A stretch of DNA of 64,000 nt from Mycobacterium sp. ENV421 (GTDB lineage Bacteria; Actinomycetota; Actinomycetes; Mycobacteriales; Mycobacteriaceae), in assembly GCF_002887815.1 (NCBI RefSeq), contig NZ_PDHO01000017.1:49419-113418 (forward strand). Reading direction: 5' to 3'. Shown here one piece after another: positions 54,473 through 62,995 of the stretch. The stretch's first letter is position 1; the number at the start of each line of letters is the position of its first letter. The notes under the pieces were generated by a model that saw nothing but the letters and a program-made list of their open reading frames with translations, did no database searches and was not told the DNA's origin. The position numbers and the translations under genes were made by a program.

Positions 54473-56146
54473 GTGATGTTCGGCTCGAGGCGGCGCATCC
54501 GCGGTCCGTGGGGACGATCGGGTCCCCTGGTTCGGGGTACGAGTGCGCTGAGTCGAGCACTGGGGTTGATCTGGCGCCGGTCGCTGCAGTTGCGGGTGGT
54601 CGTGCTGACGTTGGGTCTGTCGGCCGCCGTGATCGTGGCGCTCGGCTTCGTGCTCACCAGCCAGATCACGAACCGGGTGCTCGACGTGAAGGTGCACGCG
54701 GCGACCGAGGAATTGGATCGGGCGCGCAACACGGTCAGCGGAACTGTCAGTGGTGAAGAGGCGCGGTCTCTGGACAGCAGCCTGCAGCTGGCCCGCAACA
54801 CCCTGATCTCCAAGACAGGTCAGTCGTCCGGCGCGGCGCTGGCCGGCACGTTCGACGCGGTCCTGATGGTCCCCGGCGACGGACCGCGAGCGGCCACCGC
54901 CGCCGGACCGATGGACCAGATCCCGAAGTCGTTGCGCGACTTCGTCAAAGCGGGCCAGGTCAGCTACCAGTACGAGACGGTACGAACCGACGCGTTCAGC
55001 GGTCCGGCGCTGTTGATCGGTACTCCGGCGCCGTCCCGCGTCCCGAATCTTGAGCTCTACCTGATCTTTCCGCTGAACAACGAGGAAAACACCATCACCC
55101 TGGTGCGCAGCACCATGGCCACCGGCGGGTTGGTGCTGCTGGTGCTGCTGGCCGGGATCGCCCTGCTGGTTTCCCGGCAGGTGGTGCTGCCGGTGCGCTC
55201 CGCATCGCGGATCGCCGAGCGCTTCGCCGAGGGCCATCTCTCCGAGCGGATGCCGGTGCGCGGCGAGGATGACATGGCGCGGCTTGCGGTGTCGTTCAAC
55301 GACATGGCTGAGAGTCTGCAACGCCAGATCACCAATCTCGAGGAGTTCGGCAATCTGCAGCGCCGGTTCACCTCGGACGTCAGCCACGAGCTGCGCACGC
55401 CGTTGACCACTGTGCGGATGGCGGCTGATCTGATTCACGACCACTCCGAGGAACTGGACCCGGCGCTGCGCAGGTCCACCGAGTTGATGGTCAACGAGCT
55501 CGACCGATTCGAGACCCTGCTCAACGACCTACTCGAGATCTCGCGCCACGACGCCGGCGTCGCCGAACTCTCGGTCGAGGCAGTCGATTTGCGGTCCACG
55601 GTGAACAGCGCGCTCGGCAACGTCGGCCACCTGGCCGACGAGGCCGGGATCGAACTGATGGTCACCCTGCCCGACAGCGAGGTCATCGCCGAGGTCGATG
55701 CCCGCCGCGTCGAGCGCATCCTGCGCAACCTGATCGCCAACGCGATCGACCATGCCGAGCGCAAGCCGGTCCACATCCGGATGGCCGCCGACGAGGACAC
55801 CGTCGCGGCCACCGTCCGCGACTTCGGTGTCGGCTTGCGCCCCGGCGAGGAGAAGCTGGTGTTCAGCCGGTTCTGGCGTTCGGACCCCTCCCGCGTGCGT
55901 CGTTCCGGCGGGACAGGTTTGGGCCTCGCGATCAGCATCGAGGACGCCCGGCTGCACCAGGGCCGGCTCGAGGCGTGGGGTGAACCCGGCAAGGGTGCCT
56001 GCTTCCGGCTGACCCTTCCGCTGGTGCGCGGCCACAAGGTCACCACCAGTCCGTTACCGCTCAAACCTGTTGCCGCGGAACGCCAGGATGGCGGCAAGGA
56101 CTCGCGCCAGGTTCGGCAGCGGGAGCCGGCGGGGGAGAGCGTGTGA
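54473..56146 (+). CDS. mtrB: Sensor histidine kinase MtrB
   Basis: 557 residues. Two membrane helices (about 37-63 and 210-232) flank an extracellular domain; HAMP (LPVRSASRIAERFAEGHL) precedes the H-box SDVSHELRTPL, then NLIANAIDHAERKP (N box), DFGVGLRPGE and GGTGLGLAI (G boxes). It phosphorylates MtrA. GTG 54473 follows AGGAG. Overlaps lpqB by 4 bases. Confidence 0.96.
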   Translation: MMFGSRRRIRGPWGRSGPLVRGTSALSRALGLIWRRSLQLRVVVLTLGLSAAVIVALGFVLTSQITNRVLDVKVHAATEELDRARNTVSGTVSGEEARSLDSSLQLARNTLISKTGQSSGAALAGTFDAVLMVPGDGPRAATAAGPMDQIPKSLRDFVKAGQVSYQYETVRTDAFSGPALLIGTPAPSRVPNLELYLIFPLNNEENTITLVRSTMATGGLVLLVLLAGIALLVSRQVVLPVRSASRIAERFAEGHLSERMPVRGEDDMARLAVSFNDMAESLQRQITNLEEFGNLQRRFTSDVSHELRTPLTTVRMAADLIHDHSEELDPALRRSTELMVNELDRFETLLNDLLEISRHDAGVAELSVEAVDLRSTVNSALGNVGHLADEAGIELMVTLPDSEVIAEVDARRVERILRNLIANAIDHAERKPVHIRMAADEDTVAATVRDFGVGLRPGEEKLVFSRFWRSDPSRVRRSGGTGLGLAISIEDARLHQGRLEAWGEPGKGACFRLTLPLVRGHKVTTSPLPLKPVAAERQDGGKDSRQVRQREPAGESV

Positions 56147-57909
56147 CACGCCGGCTGCTGGCCCTGATGCTGGCCGGACTGGTCGTGATGTTGGGCGGCG
56201 GATGTGCCGGGGTGCCGAATTCTTCTGCGCCGCAAGCGATCGGGACCGTCGAGCGGCCCCAGCCGAAGAGCCTGCCCAAGCCGACCCCCGGGATGGATCC
56301 CGACCAGTTGCTGCGGGAATTCCTCAAGGCCACCGCCGACCCGGCGAACCGGCATCTGGCGGCGCGACAGTTCCTCACCGCTTCGGCCTCCAGCGGTTGG
56401 GACGACCAGGGCAGTGCACTGCTGATCGACAACGTCGTGTTCGTCGAAACCCGTTCTCCTGACCGGGTTGCGGTCACGATGAAAGCAGACATGCTGGGGT
56501 CGCTGTCCGATGTGGGTGTCTTCGAAACCGCCGAGGGGCAACTTCCCGACCCGGGACCGCTCGAGTTGGTCCAGACGCCCGACGGCTGGCGCATCAACAA
56601 GCTGCCCAACGGAGTGTTCCTGGATTGGCAGCAGTTCCAGGCCACCTACAAGCGCAACACTCTCTATTTCGTCGACCCGACCGGCAAGACCGTCGTGCCA
56701 GATCCGCGGTATGTCGCAGTGTCCGACGCCGACCAGTTGGCGACCGAACTGCTCAACAAGTTGATCGCCGGGCCCCGCCCGGAGATGGCCCGCACGGTGC
56801 GCAACCTGCTGGGACCGGTGAAGATGATGGGCCCGGTGACCAGGGCCGACGGCGGCAAGACGGGTATCGGCCGCGGCTACGGCGGAGCGAAGGTCGACCT
56901 GGAGAATTTGACCACCACCGATCCGCACAGCAGGCAACTGCTTGCCGCCCAGATCATCTGGACACTGGCGCGGGCCGACATCAAGGGCCCGTACGTGATC
57001 AACGCCGACGGCGCGGCTCTCGACGACCGGTTCGCCGACGGCTGGGACACCACCGATGTGGCGGCCACCGATCCGGGTGCGGTCGACGGCGCCGCGGCAG
57101 GTGTGCATGCGCTGATCCGCGGATCGCTGGTGTCGCTGGACGGACAACAGGCCACACCGGTGCCCGGATCGTTCGGCCAGATGAACGATCAGGTGTCGGC
57201 GGCGCTGTCGCGAACCGGTCAGGCGATCGCGTCGGTGACGGTGCAGCGGCCCGGGGCGCCGGACATGGTCTCCACGGTGTGGATCGGCCCGAACGGTGGG
57301 GTGGCGGCGAAAGCCACCGATGCGCGGTCGCTGACGCGACCGTCCTGGGCGCTGGACGACGCCGTGTGGGTGGTGGTGGACGGCAACAGCGTCGTGCGGG
57401 TGATCCAGGAGCAGGCGTCTGGGCAGCCCGCCCGGATCCCGGTGGACTCCGCAGCGGTGGTGTCCCAATTCCCCGGTGCGATAGCCGAATTGCAACTCTC
57501 CCGGGACAGCACCCGGGCGGTGATGGTGATCAACGGGCAAGTGATTCTGGCGAACGTGGAGCAGACCCCCGCCGGCGAGTTCTCGCTGACGTATCCGCGC
57601 CGGCTCGGTTTCGGGCTGGGGTCGTCGGTGGTGTCGCTGTCGTGGCGCACCGGCGACGACATCGTCGTCACCCGAACCGATGCCGCGCACCCGGTGTCGT
57701 ACGTGAACATCGACGGGGTCAACTCCGACGGGCCGAACGGCAACATCGTGATGCCGGTGACCGCTGTCGCGGCGAACCCGGCGGCGGTGTACGTGTCCGA
57801 CAGTCGCGGCGTGCTGCAGCTGTCGGGTAACAGCGCCGAGAACAGTCAATCCTGGTCGGATGTACGGCCTTTCCTGACACCCGGCGCGGTGCCGGTGTTG
57901 CCCGGCTGA
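56143..57909 (+). CDS. lpqB: Lipoprotein LpqB
   Basis: 588 residues. A signal peptide ends in the lipobox LGGGC, lipid-anchored Cys21. GerMN (about 115-240) and a C-terminal beta-propeller-like LpqB domain follow. LpqB binds the MtrB extracellular region and tunes MtrA phosphorylation. GTG 56143 overlaps the mtrB stop. Confidence 0.95.
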   Translation: MTRRLLALMLAGLVVMLGGGCAGVPNSSAPQAIGTVERPQPKSLPKPTPGMDPDQLLREFLKATADPANRHLAARQFLTASASSGWDDQGSALLIDNVVFVETRSPDRVAVTMKADMLGSLSDVGVFETAEGQLPDPGPLELVQTPDGWRINKLPNGVFLDWQQFQATYKRNTLYFVDPTGKTVVPDPRYVAVSDADQLATELLNKLIAGPRPEMARTVRNLLGPVKMMGPVTRADGGKTGIGRGYGGAKVDLENLTTTDPHSRQLLAAQIIWTLARADIKGPYVINADGAALDDRFADGWDTTDVAATDPGAVDGAAAGVHALIRGSLVSLDGQQATPVPGSFGQMNDQVSAALSRTGQAIASVTVQRPGAPDMVSTVWIGPNGGVAAKATDARSLTRPSWALDDAVWVVVDGNSVVRVIQEQASGQPARIPVDSAAVVSQFPGAIAELQLSRDSTRAVMVINGQVILANVEQTPAGEFSLTYPRRLGFGLGSSVVSLSWRTGDDIVVTRTDAAHPVSYVNIDGVNSDGPNGNIVMPVTAVAANPAAVYVSDSRGVLQLSGNSAENSQSWSDVRPFLTPGAVPVLPG

Positions 57910-57920
57910 GAGGAGACCTG

Positions 57921-58451
57921 GTGCCTGGACCTGTGCTGCCCGGCGTGATCCGCCAAATCGGTTACATTGTGCAGGATTTCGATGCCGCACTAGCGAACTG
58001 GCTGGACCTCGGAGTCGGTCCGTTTTATGTGCTGCGCGGTATCGAGCAGACCGGGATCTACCGCGGCCAGGAGTGCACGGTGAAGCTGACGCTGGGGCTG
58101 GCCAACAGTGGCGACATGCAGATCGAGGTCATCCACCAGGACAACGATGCGCCGTCGATCTATTCGGAGTTCACCTCGGCGGGCGGGGACGGCTTCCACC
58201 AGCTGGCTTATTGGGCGCAGAACTACGACGCCGCGTTGGCGGCCGGGCAGGCCGCAGGCTGGCCGGTGGTGTGGTCGGGTGGCGAACCGGGCACCGCCCG
58301 CTATGCGTACTTCGAGCCCCCACCCGGGACGGCGGCGACGATCATCGAATTGATGGAGCTCACCCCCGCGACGATCGGGATGGGTGAGTTGGTGCGACAG
58401 GCGGCGGTGGACTGGGACGGAAGCGACCCGATCCGGACCCTCTTCGGGTAG
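57921..58451 (+). CDS. VOC-family (glyoxalase/epimerase-like) protein
   Basis: 176 residues with a vicinal oxygen chelate fold: IRQIGYIVQDFDAALANW, IEVIHQDNDAPS and FHQLAYWAQNYD place candidate metal ligands (Gln, Glu, His). Family members include methylmalonyl-CoA epimerase and glyoxalases; the substrate is unknown. GTG start after GAGGAGA. In M. tuberculosis this place after lpqB is taken by other genes, so it marks the edge of the accessory region. Confidence 0.82.
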   Translation: MPGPVLPGVIRQIGYIVQDFDAALANWLDLGVGPFYVLRGIEQTGIYRGQECTVKLTLGLANSGDMQIEVIHQDNDAPSIYSEFTSAGGDGFHQLAYWAQNYDAALAAGQAAGWPVVWSGGEPGTARYAYFEPPPGTAATIIELMELTPATIGMGELVRQAAVDWDGSDPIRTLFG

Positions 58452-58532
58452 CGGTACAGGCGGCATTTCAGGCTCGCCGCGCTGTTCAGAGGTGAATTGT
58501 GGAGGCGGTGTCAAGCCAGTAGCGTTTGCTCT

Positions 58533-58847
58533 GTGAGTGGGGACGGCGGCGTGTTGAAGGTGGACCCTGCAGTTCTGCAGGCTGCGTGTGAGGCGCTGAC
58601 CGCAGGGGCGCAGCATCTGCAGGCTGGTCTGCACGATCTCGACAGCGAAGCCCAGCAGGTGCTGGGAACGTGGGAGGGCTCCGCGGGCGGGGCCTATGGC
58701 TCTGCGTGGAGGCAGTGGCATGACGGTTCACTGAAAGTCCAGCAGGCGTTGGCGACCATCGCGGAGCGGCTTGGTCAAGCTGGCCAGGCATTCGAGGCTC
58801 AGGAACAGGCCTCGACGTCAGAGCTGCGGGGAGTTCACCGTGGCTGA
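58533..58847 (+). CDS. WXG100-family ESX-like protein
   Basis: 104 residues from GTG 58533; GTG 58551 (before LKVDPAVLQAA) is also possible. TWEGSAGGAYGSAWRQWHDG has the W-x-G turn of WXG100 proteins between two helices. Such proteins form secreted helical-hairpin dimers exported by type VII systems. No exact YxxxD/E signal is seen at its C-terminus. The stop overlaps the next gene, which encodes a second WXG100 protein, so the two may pair. Confidence 0.83.
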   Translation: MSGDGGVLKVDPAVLQAACEALTAGAQHLQAGLHDLDSEAQQVLGTWEGSAGGAYGSAWRQWHDGSLKVQQALATIAERLGQAGQAFEAQEQASTSELRGVHRG

Positions 58848-59130
58848 CGCATTCGCCGTCGATCTGGACCGGCTGGCCGACATCGTCGAGCGCATGGCGT
58901 CATACCAGGCGGTGGTCGACTCGATGCTCGAAGAGTGCGATGCTGTGGTGGCCAATCTGCATGCGCAGTGGGATGGCGTTGCCAGTGAGTCGCATGCCGC
59001 CGTCCACAAGCAGTGGAAAGAGGGCGCCGACATGATGCGGAATGCGCTGGGGCAGTTACGCTCGGCGGGAGCCCATGCCCACACCTCCTATAGCGGCGCG
59101 GTCGAGGCGAACCTGAAAATCTGGGGCTAA
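58840..59130 (+). CDS. WXG100-family ESX-like protein
   Basis: 96 residues from GTG 58840, overlapping the previous gene by 8 bases. QWDGVASESHAAVHKQW holds the W-x-G turn, with hydrophobic helices on each side. The C-terminus (YSGAVEANLKIWG) has a Tyr-acid pair one residue longer than the YxxxD/E export signal. Together with the previous gene it looks like an EsxA/EsxB-type pair serving the large toxin gene that begins 22 bases later. Confidence 0.85.
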   Translation: MADAFAVDLDRLADIVERMASYQAVVDSMLEECDAVVANLHAQWDGVASESHAAVHKQWKEGADMMRNALGQLRSAGAHAHTSYSGAVEANLKIWG

Positions 59131-59152
59131 TCGATGTCCGCAGTGAGTCGCC

Positions 59153-61801
59153 ATGGGTGAACCGTTGCGGGTGGATCCGCCGGCGCTCTCGGGTGCGGGC
59201 TCTGCGGTCGCCGGCCTCAGTGAGGGACTCACCGCGGCCGTAGGCGCTCTGACCGGGTCGTACAACGCGAACGCGGGTCAAGACGCCGCGGGAACCGCGT
59301 TCGGATTCGCGTACCAGGATTCCGCCAGTGCGTTGGTCGAGGCGGTCGGTAAGGGCGTCAACGCATTACGCCACATTGGCTATCTGATCCAGGGCTCCGC
59401 GACCAACTATTCTCGCGCCGAGGCCGCGGCCGATATCGGCGGTAGGGCGGCGCCGTTGCCCGCGCCGATTGCGCCACCGGTCTACTCGGCGCCGGGCGGC
59501 GATCCAGATGTCAACGGGCCTGGGCAAACTCCACCGGTGTTGTGGTACCTGGTCGAGTTTCTGGTCGGGGACTGGTGGCCGAATGGTGAGCCCACCGAGC
59601 TGAGGGCGGCCGCTGCCGCCTGGGCCGTTTTCGCCACACCGCTGTACGGTGTATCTGCGGCGAACTCGGGCGCGTACGCCACCATCGGCGCACAGCAGAT
59701 GCCGGACAAAGAGCCGATGCAGCAGGCAGTGCGTGATGTCGGCACCGCGATGTCGTCGCTGGCCGGCGAGGCGCAAAAGCTCTCGAATCAACTGAGCAGC
59801 TTCGCAACCGATGTCGAGACGACGCAGAACGCGATCCGTGATCTGCTGAACAAGCTCAAGGATGTGGTGGGCTCGGTCATCGACCAAGGCATCATGGGCA
59901 CAGTCTTCGAACTGATCACCGGTGACGCGGAAGAGAAGATCCAAGAGGTCGCCGACGACGTCAAAGCTGTCATCGCCAACCACAAACAGCAGTCTGCTGC
60001 CAGGAAAGAGCTACTCGCGCAGCTGAACAACAGCATCAAGAACTACACGCGCGCAATGGAAATCGTCACGCGGGTGGAATTGGTCAACTATCTCGGCGAG
60101 GATGCGGGCCGGGTCGCGGCCAACATCAACGACGCATTCACCGATGCAACGACCGGCGCCTCGCTCAGCGCGATCAATACGGTCGGCGGTCTGGTGACGG
60201 CATTCGATCCTCTTGGTGATCCGAAAGGCACGTGGGAGAACATCGAAAACCTGAGCAAGATGGCTCTGACGTTCAACCCGATGACTGCGCCGACCGCGTT
60301 CGCGATGGATCCCGAGGGCTCGATCGACATGGTCAAGAGTGTCACGCACTTCGACGATATCTTCACGAGCAACCGGCCGTTCCTCGGGCTCGGCGAGGCG
60401 GGCTTCGACATCGCTACAGCGGTCGTACCCGGCGGAGCGGGTATCAAGGCCGCCGGTGGTGCCCGTGCCGCCGAGGGGGCAGCCGCACGTGCAGAAGTGA
60501 GTGCGACCGAGCGGGCCGCCGGTGAAGCAGGCGGGATTGCCTCGGCGACAGGTGGTTTGCGCAGTGTCGCGAGCGACGTCGACCGTGTCACCGCGAAACT
60601 GGACGACCTGAACAAGACGGGTCTTGACGGAGGCAAGCCACCGTCCGGAAGCCCGGGGCCGTTGCCCAAGCCATCGGAGCCAGGGCCACCGACGGCGCCG
60701 CGTGACCCTGCGCCTGCGCCGACAGGCGGCAAGCCGACGTCGGCTCCTGCTTCTGGCGATCCTGTTTCCCCGCCGGTGACTCACGCACCGGAGACGCATG
60801 CTCCGGACGTTGCGCCTGCACCGAAGGCTGAAGTGCCCTCTGCGCCTGCGGCTTCCGAGGCGGCGCCGACGCCTGCGTCTTCGGGAGGAGTAAGTCCGTC
60901 GCCGAGCGCGCCCTCCGGTGGGCACCCGCCAGCACCTCCGATGGATGCGACAAGCGGGTCGCCGGCTGGCGCCGCGCCGCATGGCGGCGGTGGCACTATT
61001 GGCGATGCCCCGCACGATGGTGGTCTGCCCCATAACGGGGCTGGCCACGGCTCTCCGTCGACAGAACACCAGCCGAATAACCCGCCACACACCGGATTAC
61101 ACGATCCGCCTGCTAATCACGGGACGCCAGGTGGTCATCTGCCGGACTTGGCAGAGATCAACCAGGAATATCGGATGCCGAGTGGCGCGGTTGACCCGGC
61201 TCGATTCGATGAGTGGACGGAAAAGGTCTCCGACGAGTATGAGCCAATATCGCCAGCCGGCGTGGGGGGCGTGTACGACTACAGCACCGAGCTGCATCAG
61301 GGCATGAATCCTTATCTGCGTGATATGGATTCGCTGAGCGAGAGGCAGCAATCCGTATTGGGCGTCGACTCGTTGAGTGACCTAACGCCAGAACAACGGG
61401 CATTGTGGGAGGAGAGGATCGCCCATACCGACGAAGGTCTCGCAGCGCTGCCGCCCTATCGAGTGGATCCCTCGGAACTGGCCTCGACCACCTGGCGCGG
61501 AATGCGTGCGTCGGACTCCTTGCTCGCACAACTTCACGAGGGAGCCATCTTCCACGATCCGGGGTATCTCAGTACGACCACGGATTCGTTCGTTGCCGAA
61601 TCCTTCGCTAGGGGCGCGCTGCCCGGGGAAACGCCGACTTTACTCAAAGTGGTCGGGTCCGATGGAGTTGATGTGAGCCAGCTTTCCAGGTACATGGATG
61701 AATCGGAGATCTTGTTTCCGCGCGGCTCCCAATTCGAAATACTGTCTCGGGAGCTCGGCGACGACGGGGTCCTGCAAATTACTATGAGGCAGGTCAAGTG
61801 A
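59153..61801 (+). CDS. Putative type VII-secreted ADP-ribosyltransferase toxin
   Basis: 882 residues. Residues 1-95 form an ESX-like helical domain. Residues 125-340 contain VEFLVGDWWPNGEPTEL-RAAAAAW, as in the WXG100-like domain of CpnT. About 490-660 is a Pro/Ala/His-rich linker. The C-terminal domain (about 662-882) is an R-S-E ADP-ribosyltransferase: R782 in TTWRGM, S807-T-T in GYLSTTTD, and E850-S-E852 in ESEILFPRG, spaced as in arginine-specific ARTs. It should transfer ADP-ribose from NAD to a target protein. Two WXG100 genes precede it and an immunity candidate overlaps its stop (GTGA). Confidence 0.88.
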   Translation: MGEPLRVDPPALSGAGSAVAGLSEGLTAAVGALTGSYNANAGQDAAGTAFGFAYQDSASALVEAVGKGVNALRHIGYLIQGSATNYSRAEAAADIGGRAAPLPAPIAPPVYSAPGGDPDVNGPGQTPPVLWYLVEFLVGDWWPNGEPTELRAAAAAWAVFATPLYGVSAANSGAYATIGAQQMPDKEPMQQAVRDVGTAMSSLAGEAQKLSNQLSSFATDVETTQNAIRDLLNKLKDVVGSVIDQGIMGTVFELITGDAEEKIQEVADDVKAVIANHKQQSAARKELLAQLNNSIKNYTRAMEIVTRVELVNYLGEDAGRVAANINDAFTDATTGASLSAINTVGGLVTAFDPLGDPKGTWENIENLSKMALTFNPMTAPTAFAMDPEGSIDMVKSVTHFDDIFTSNRPFLGLGEAGFDIATAVVPGGAGIKAAGGARAAEGAAARAEVSATERAAGEAGGIASATGGLRSVASDVDRVTAKLDDLNKTGLDGGKPPSGSPGPLPKPSEPGPPTAPRDPAPAPTGGKPTSAPASGDPVSPPVTHAPETHAPDVAPAPKAEVPSAPAASEAAPTPASSGGVSPSPSAPSGGHPPAPPMDATSGSPAGAAPHGGGGTIGDAPHDGGLPHNGAGHGSPSTEHQPNNPPHTGLHDPPANHGTPGGHLPDLAEINQEYRMPSGAVDPARFDEWTEKVSDEYEPISPAGVGGVYDYSTELHQGMNPYLRDMDSLSERQQSVLGVDSLSDLTPEQRALWEERIAHTDEGLAALPPYRVDPSELASTTWRGMRASDSLLAQLHEGAIFHDPGYLSTTTDSFVAESFARGALPGETPTLLKVVGSDGVDVSQLSRYMDESEILFPRGSQFEILSRELGDDGVLQITMRQVK

Positions 61802-62367
61802 CGAACTCTGATCAGCTGGTTTCGGCCGAGGCAATCGAAGGCTGGATAAAGCGCCATCCAACCAAGGGTGAGGGAATGACTCGGCCCTACAACAGGAAGT
61901 GGGAAAACGGGGGGTGTAGGCCGAGCCATTCTCTTCGGCATTGGCGATCGGACCGAGTCAAGACACTTGCCGAGGGGATTGCGTCGCTACAGCATCCGGT
62001 GTTCGGGTTGAGCAACGGAGTGTTGGTGAATGTGGATGGTGTCCCTGTGCGCGTCTCGGGTGACCGCAGCGACCGAGGGGATGGCCCACCGCAGGAGTAT
62101 CTGATACAAGTCGAAGGCGGTCCAGTGAATTTCGTGGGTGACTCGCCCGAAGTCATCGTCGAGATACTACGAGGGCTCTGGTCACCGACGTCACCGCCCA
62201 AAGATGTTGACTTCATCCAGGTGGGGTTCCCCGGCCATGAGCAGGACGAAGTTACTTACGTCGGTAGCTGGCAGTGGGATATTCACGGCGAAGCGCGCGG
62301 GCCAGAGTTCATCGACCGCGCGGCGGCAGCCACTTTGGCCGCTATCGACGCCGCGAAAAGGGAGTGA
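61798..62367 (+). CDS. Unknown protein, candidate immunity factor
   Basis: 189 residues from GTG 61798, whose GTGA overlaps the toxin stop. I recognise no family. It has a basic N-terminal third (WIKRHP, YNRKWENGG, SLRHWRSDR), a mixed-strand centre (GVLVNVDGVPVRVSGD, EYLIQVEGGPVNFVGDSPE) and a helical Ala-rich C-terminus; no signal peptide or membrane helix. The position directly after an ART toxin is where antidotes are normally found. It ends in tandem stops, TGA TAA. Confidence 0.75.
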   Translation: MTNSDQLVSAEAIEGWIKRHPTKGEGMTRPYNRKWENGGCRPSHSLRHWRSDRVKTLAEGIASLQHPVFGLSNGVLVNVDGVPVRVSGDRSDRGDGPPQEYLIQVEGGPVNFVGDSPEVIVEILRGLWSPTSPPKDVDFIQVGFPGHEQDEVTYVGSWQWDIHGEARGPEFIDRAAAATLAAIDAAKRE

Positions 62368-62370
62368 TAA

Positions 62371-62829
62371 GTGGCCGAAGACATTGTGACAACGCTGTCC
62401 AAACTTCCGGCGATGCCGGCGATCACGTACAGGGGTATGGCTGGTCCGAGGCCGAACGCGTCCTTCACGCTCAGCGGGATCTTGCCCACGTCGATGGATC
62501 CGCGTGTTGCCAGCGAGAACTTCACCGCAGAGTGGTTGGCTGCGATCGTGAGCATCACTGGTCGCCTCGTGGCACCGTTCGCGCGGTATCGCGAGGAGCA
62601 GGAGATCGCCATGCTCCCAGGAACATTGCTGCTCTTCGCCGGCTCGGTGGATGTGCCCGCTCTCGGGGACAGTGTGGTGCTTCTTGCCGAGCCAGGGGAT
62701 GCGCCTGGTTTGCCCACCGACTCAGCGGCACTCAAAGAAGCTGTTATTCAACAGATTAACAGTGCATTGGCGCGTCCTGCTGTCACCGTCAACACCCCGG
62801 GGCGGTTCGCATTCCGCCCTCCCAGCTGA
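62371..62829 (+). CDS. Stand-alone ADP-ribosyltransferase-like protein
   Basis: 152 residues from GTG 62371, with AGGGAG six bases upstream. It shows the ART core: R21 in ITYRGM, then ILPTSMD (T40-S41, in place of S-T-S) and E76-Q-E78 in EEQEIAMLPGT, spaced 20 and 37 residues apart as in R-S-E ARTs. Only 20 residues precede R21, so the usual N-terminal helical lobe is missing. It may be a minimal effector, a toxin fragment or an ART-derived regulator. It has no secretion domain of its own. Confidence 0.75.
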   Translation: MAEDIVTTLSKLPAMPAITYRGMAGPRPNASFTLSGILPTSMDPRVASENFTAEWLAAIVSITGRLVAPFARYREEQEIAMLPGTLLLFAGSVDVPALGDSVVLLAEPGDAPGLPTDSAALKEAVIQQINSALARPAVTVNTPGRFAFRPPS

Positions 62830-62866
62830 ATTGCCGCAGCAACGCTGCGGTCGCAGTGAGGTACCG

Positions 62867-62953
62867 ATGACACAGGCGTGGGCGGGAAATATGCACCTCA
62901 GAGTCGTGCGCGACGCGACCGGCATTCGCGTCGAAGAGCCGAAAACCCTGTGA
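62867..62953 (+). CDS. Possible 28-residue ORF between the ART-like and SseB-like genes
   Basis: ATG 62867 opens 28 codons (MTQAWAGNMHLRVVRDATGI...). The surrounding 62830-62995 is non-coding otherwise. No family is recognised. It could be a remnant of a longer gene. A weak GAGG lies about 8 bases upstream. Confidence 0.25.
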   Translation: MTQAWAGNMHLRVVRDATGIRVEEPKTL

Positions 62954-62995
62954 CGGCCTTGCGACTGGAAAGTGCGGAGTGAAAGGAAGGATGAC

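Noticed and set aside
55435..57990. 851-codon minus-strand frame opposite mtrB and lpqB
   Set aside because: Composition-driven shadow; no domain and it crosses two well-supported genes.
62371..62829. Reading the 189-residue and 152-residue genes as one split gene
   Set aside because: They share a frame, but tandem stops TGA TAA and a good ribosome site before GTG 62371 indicate two separate genes.
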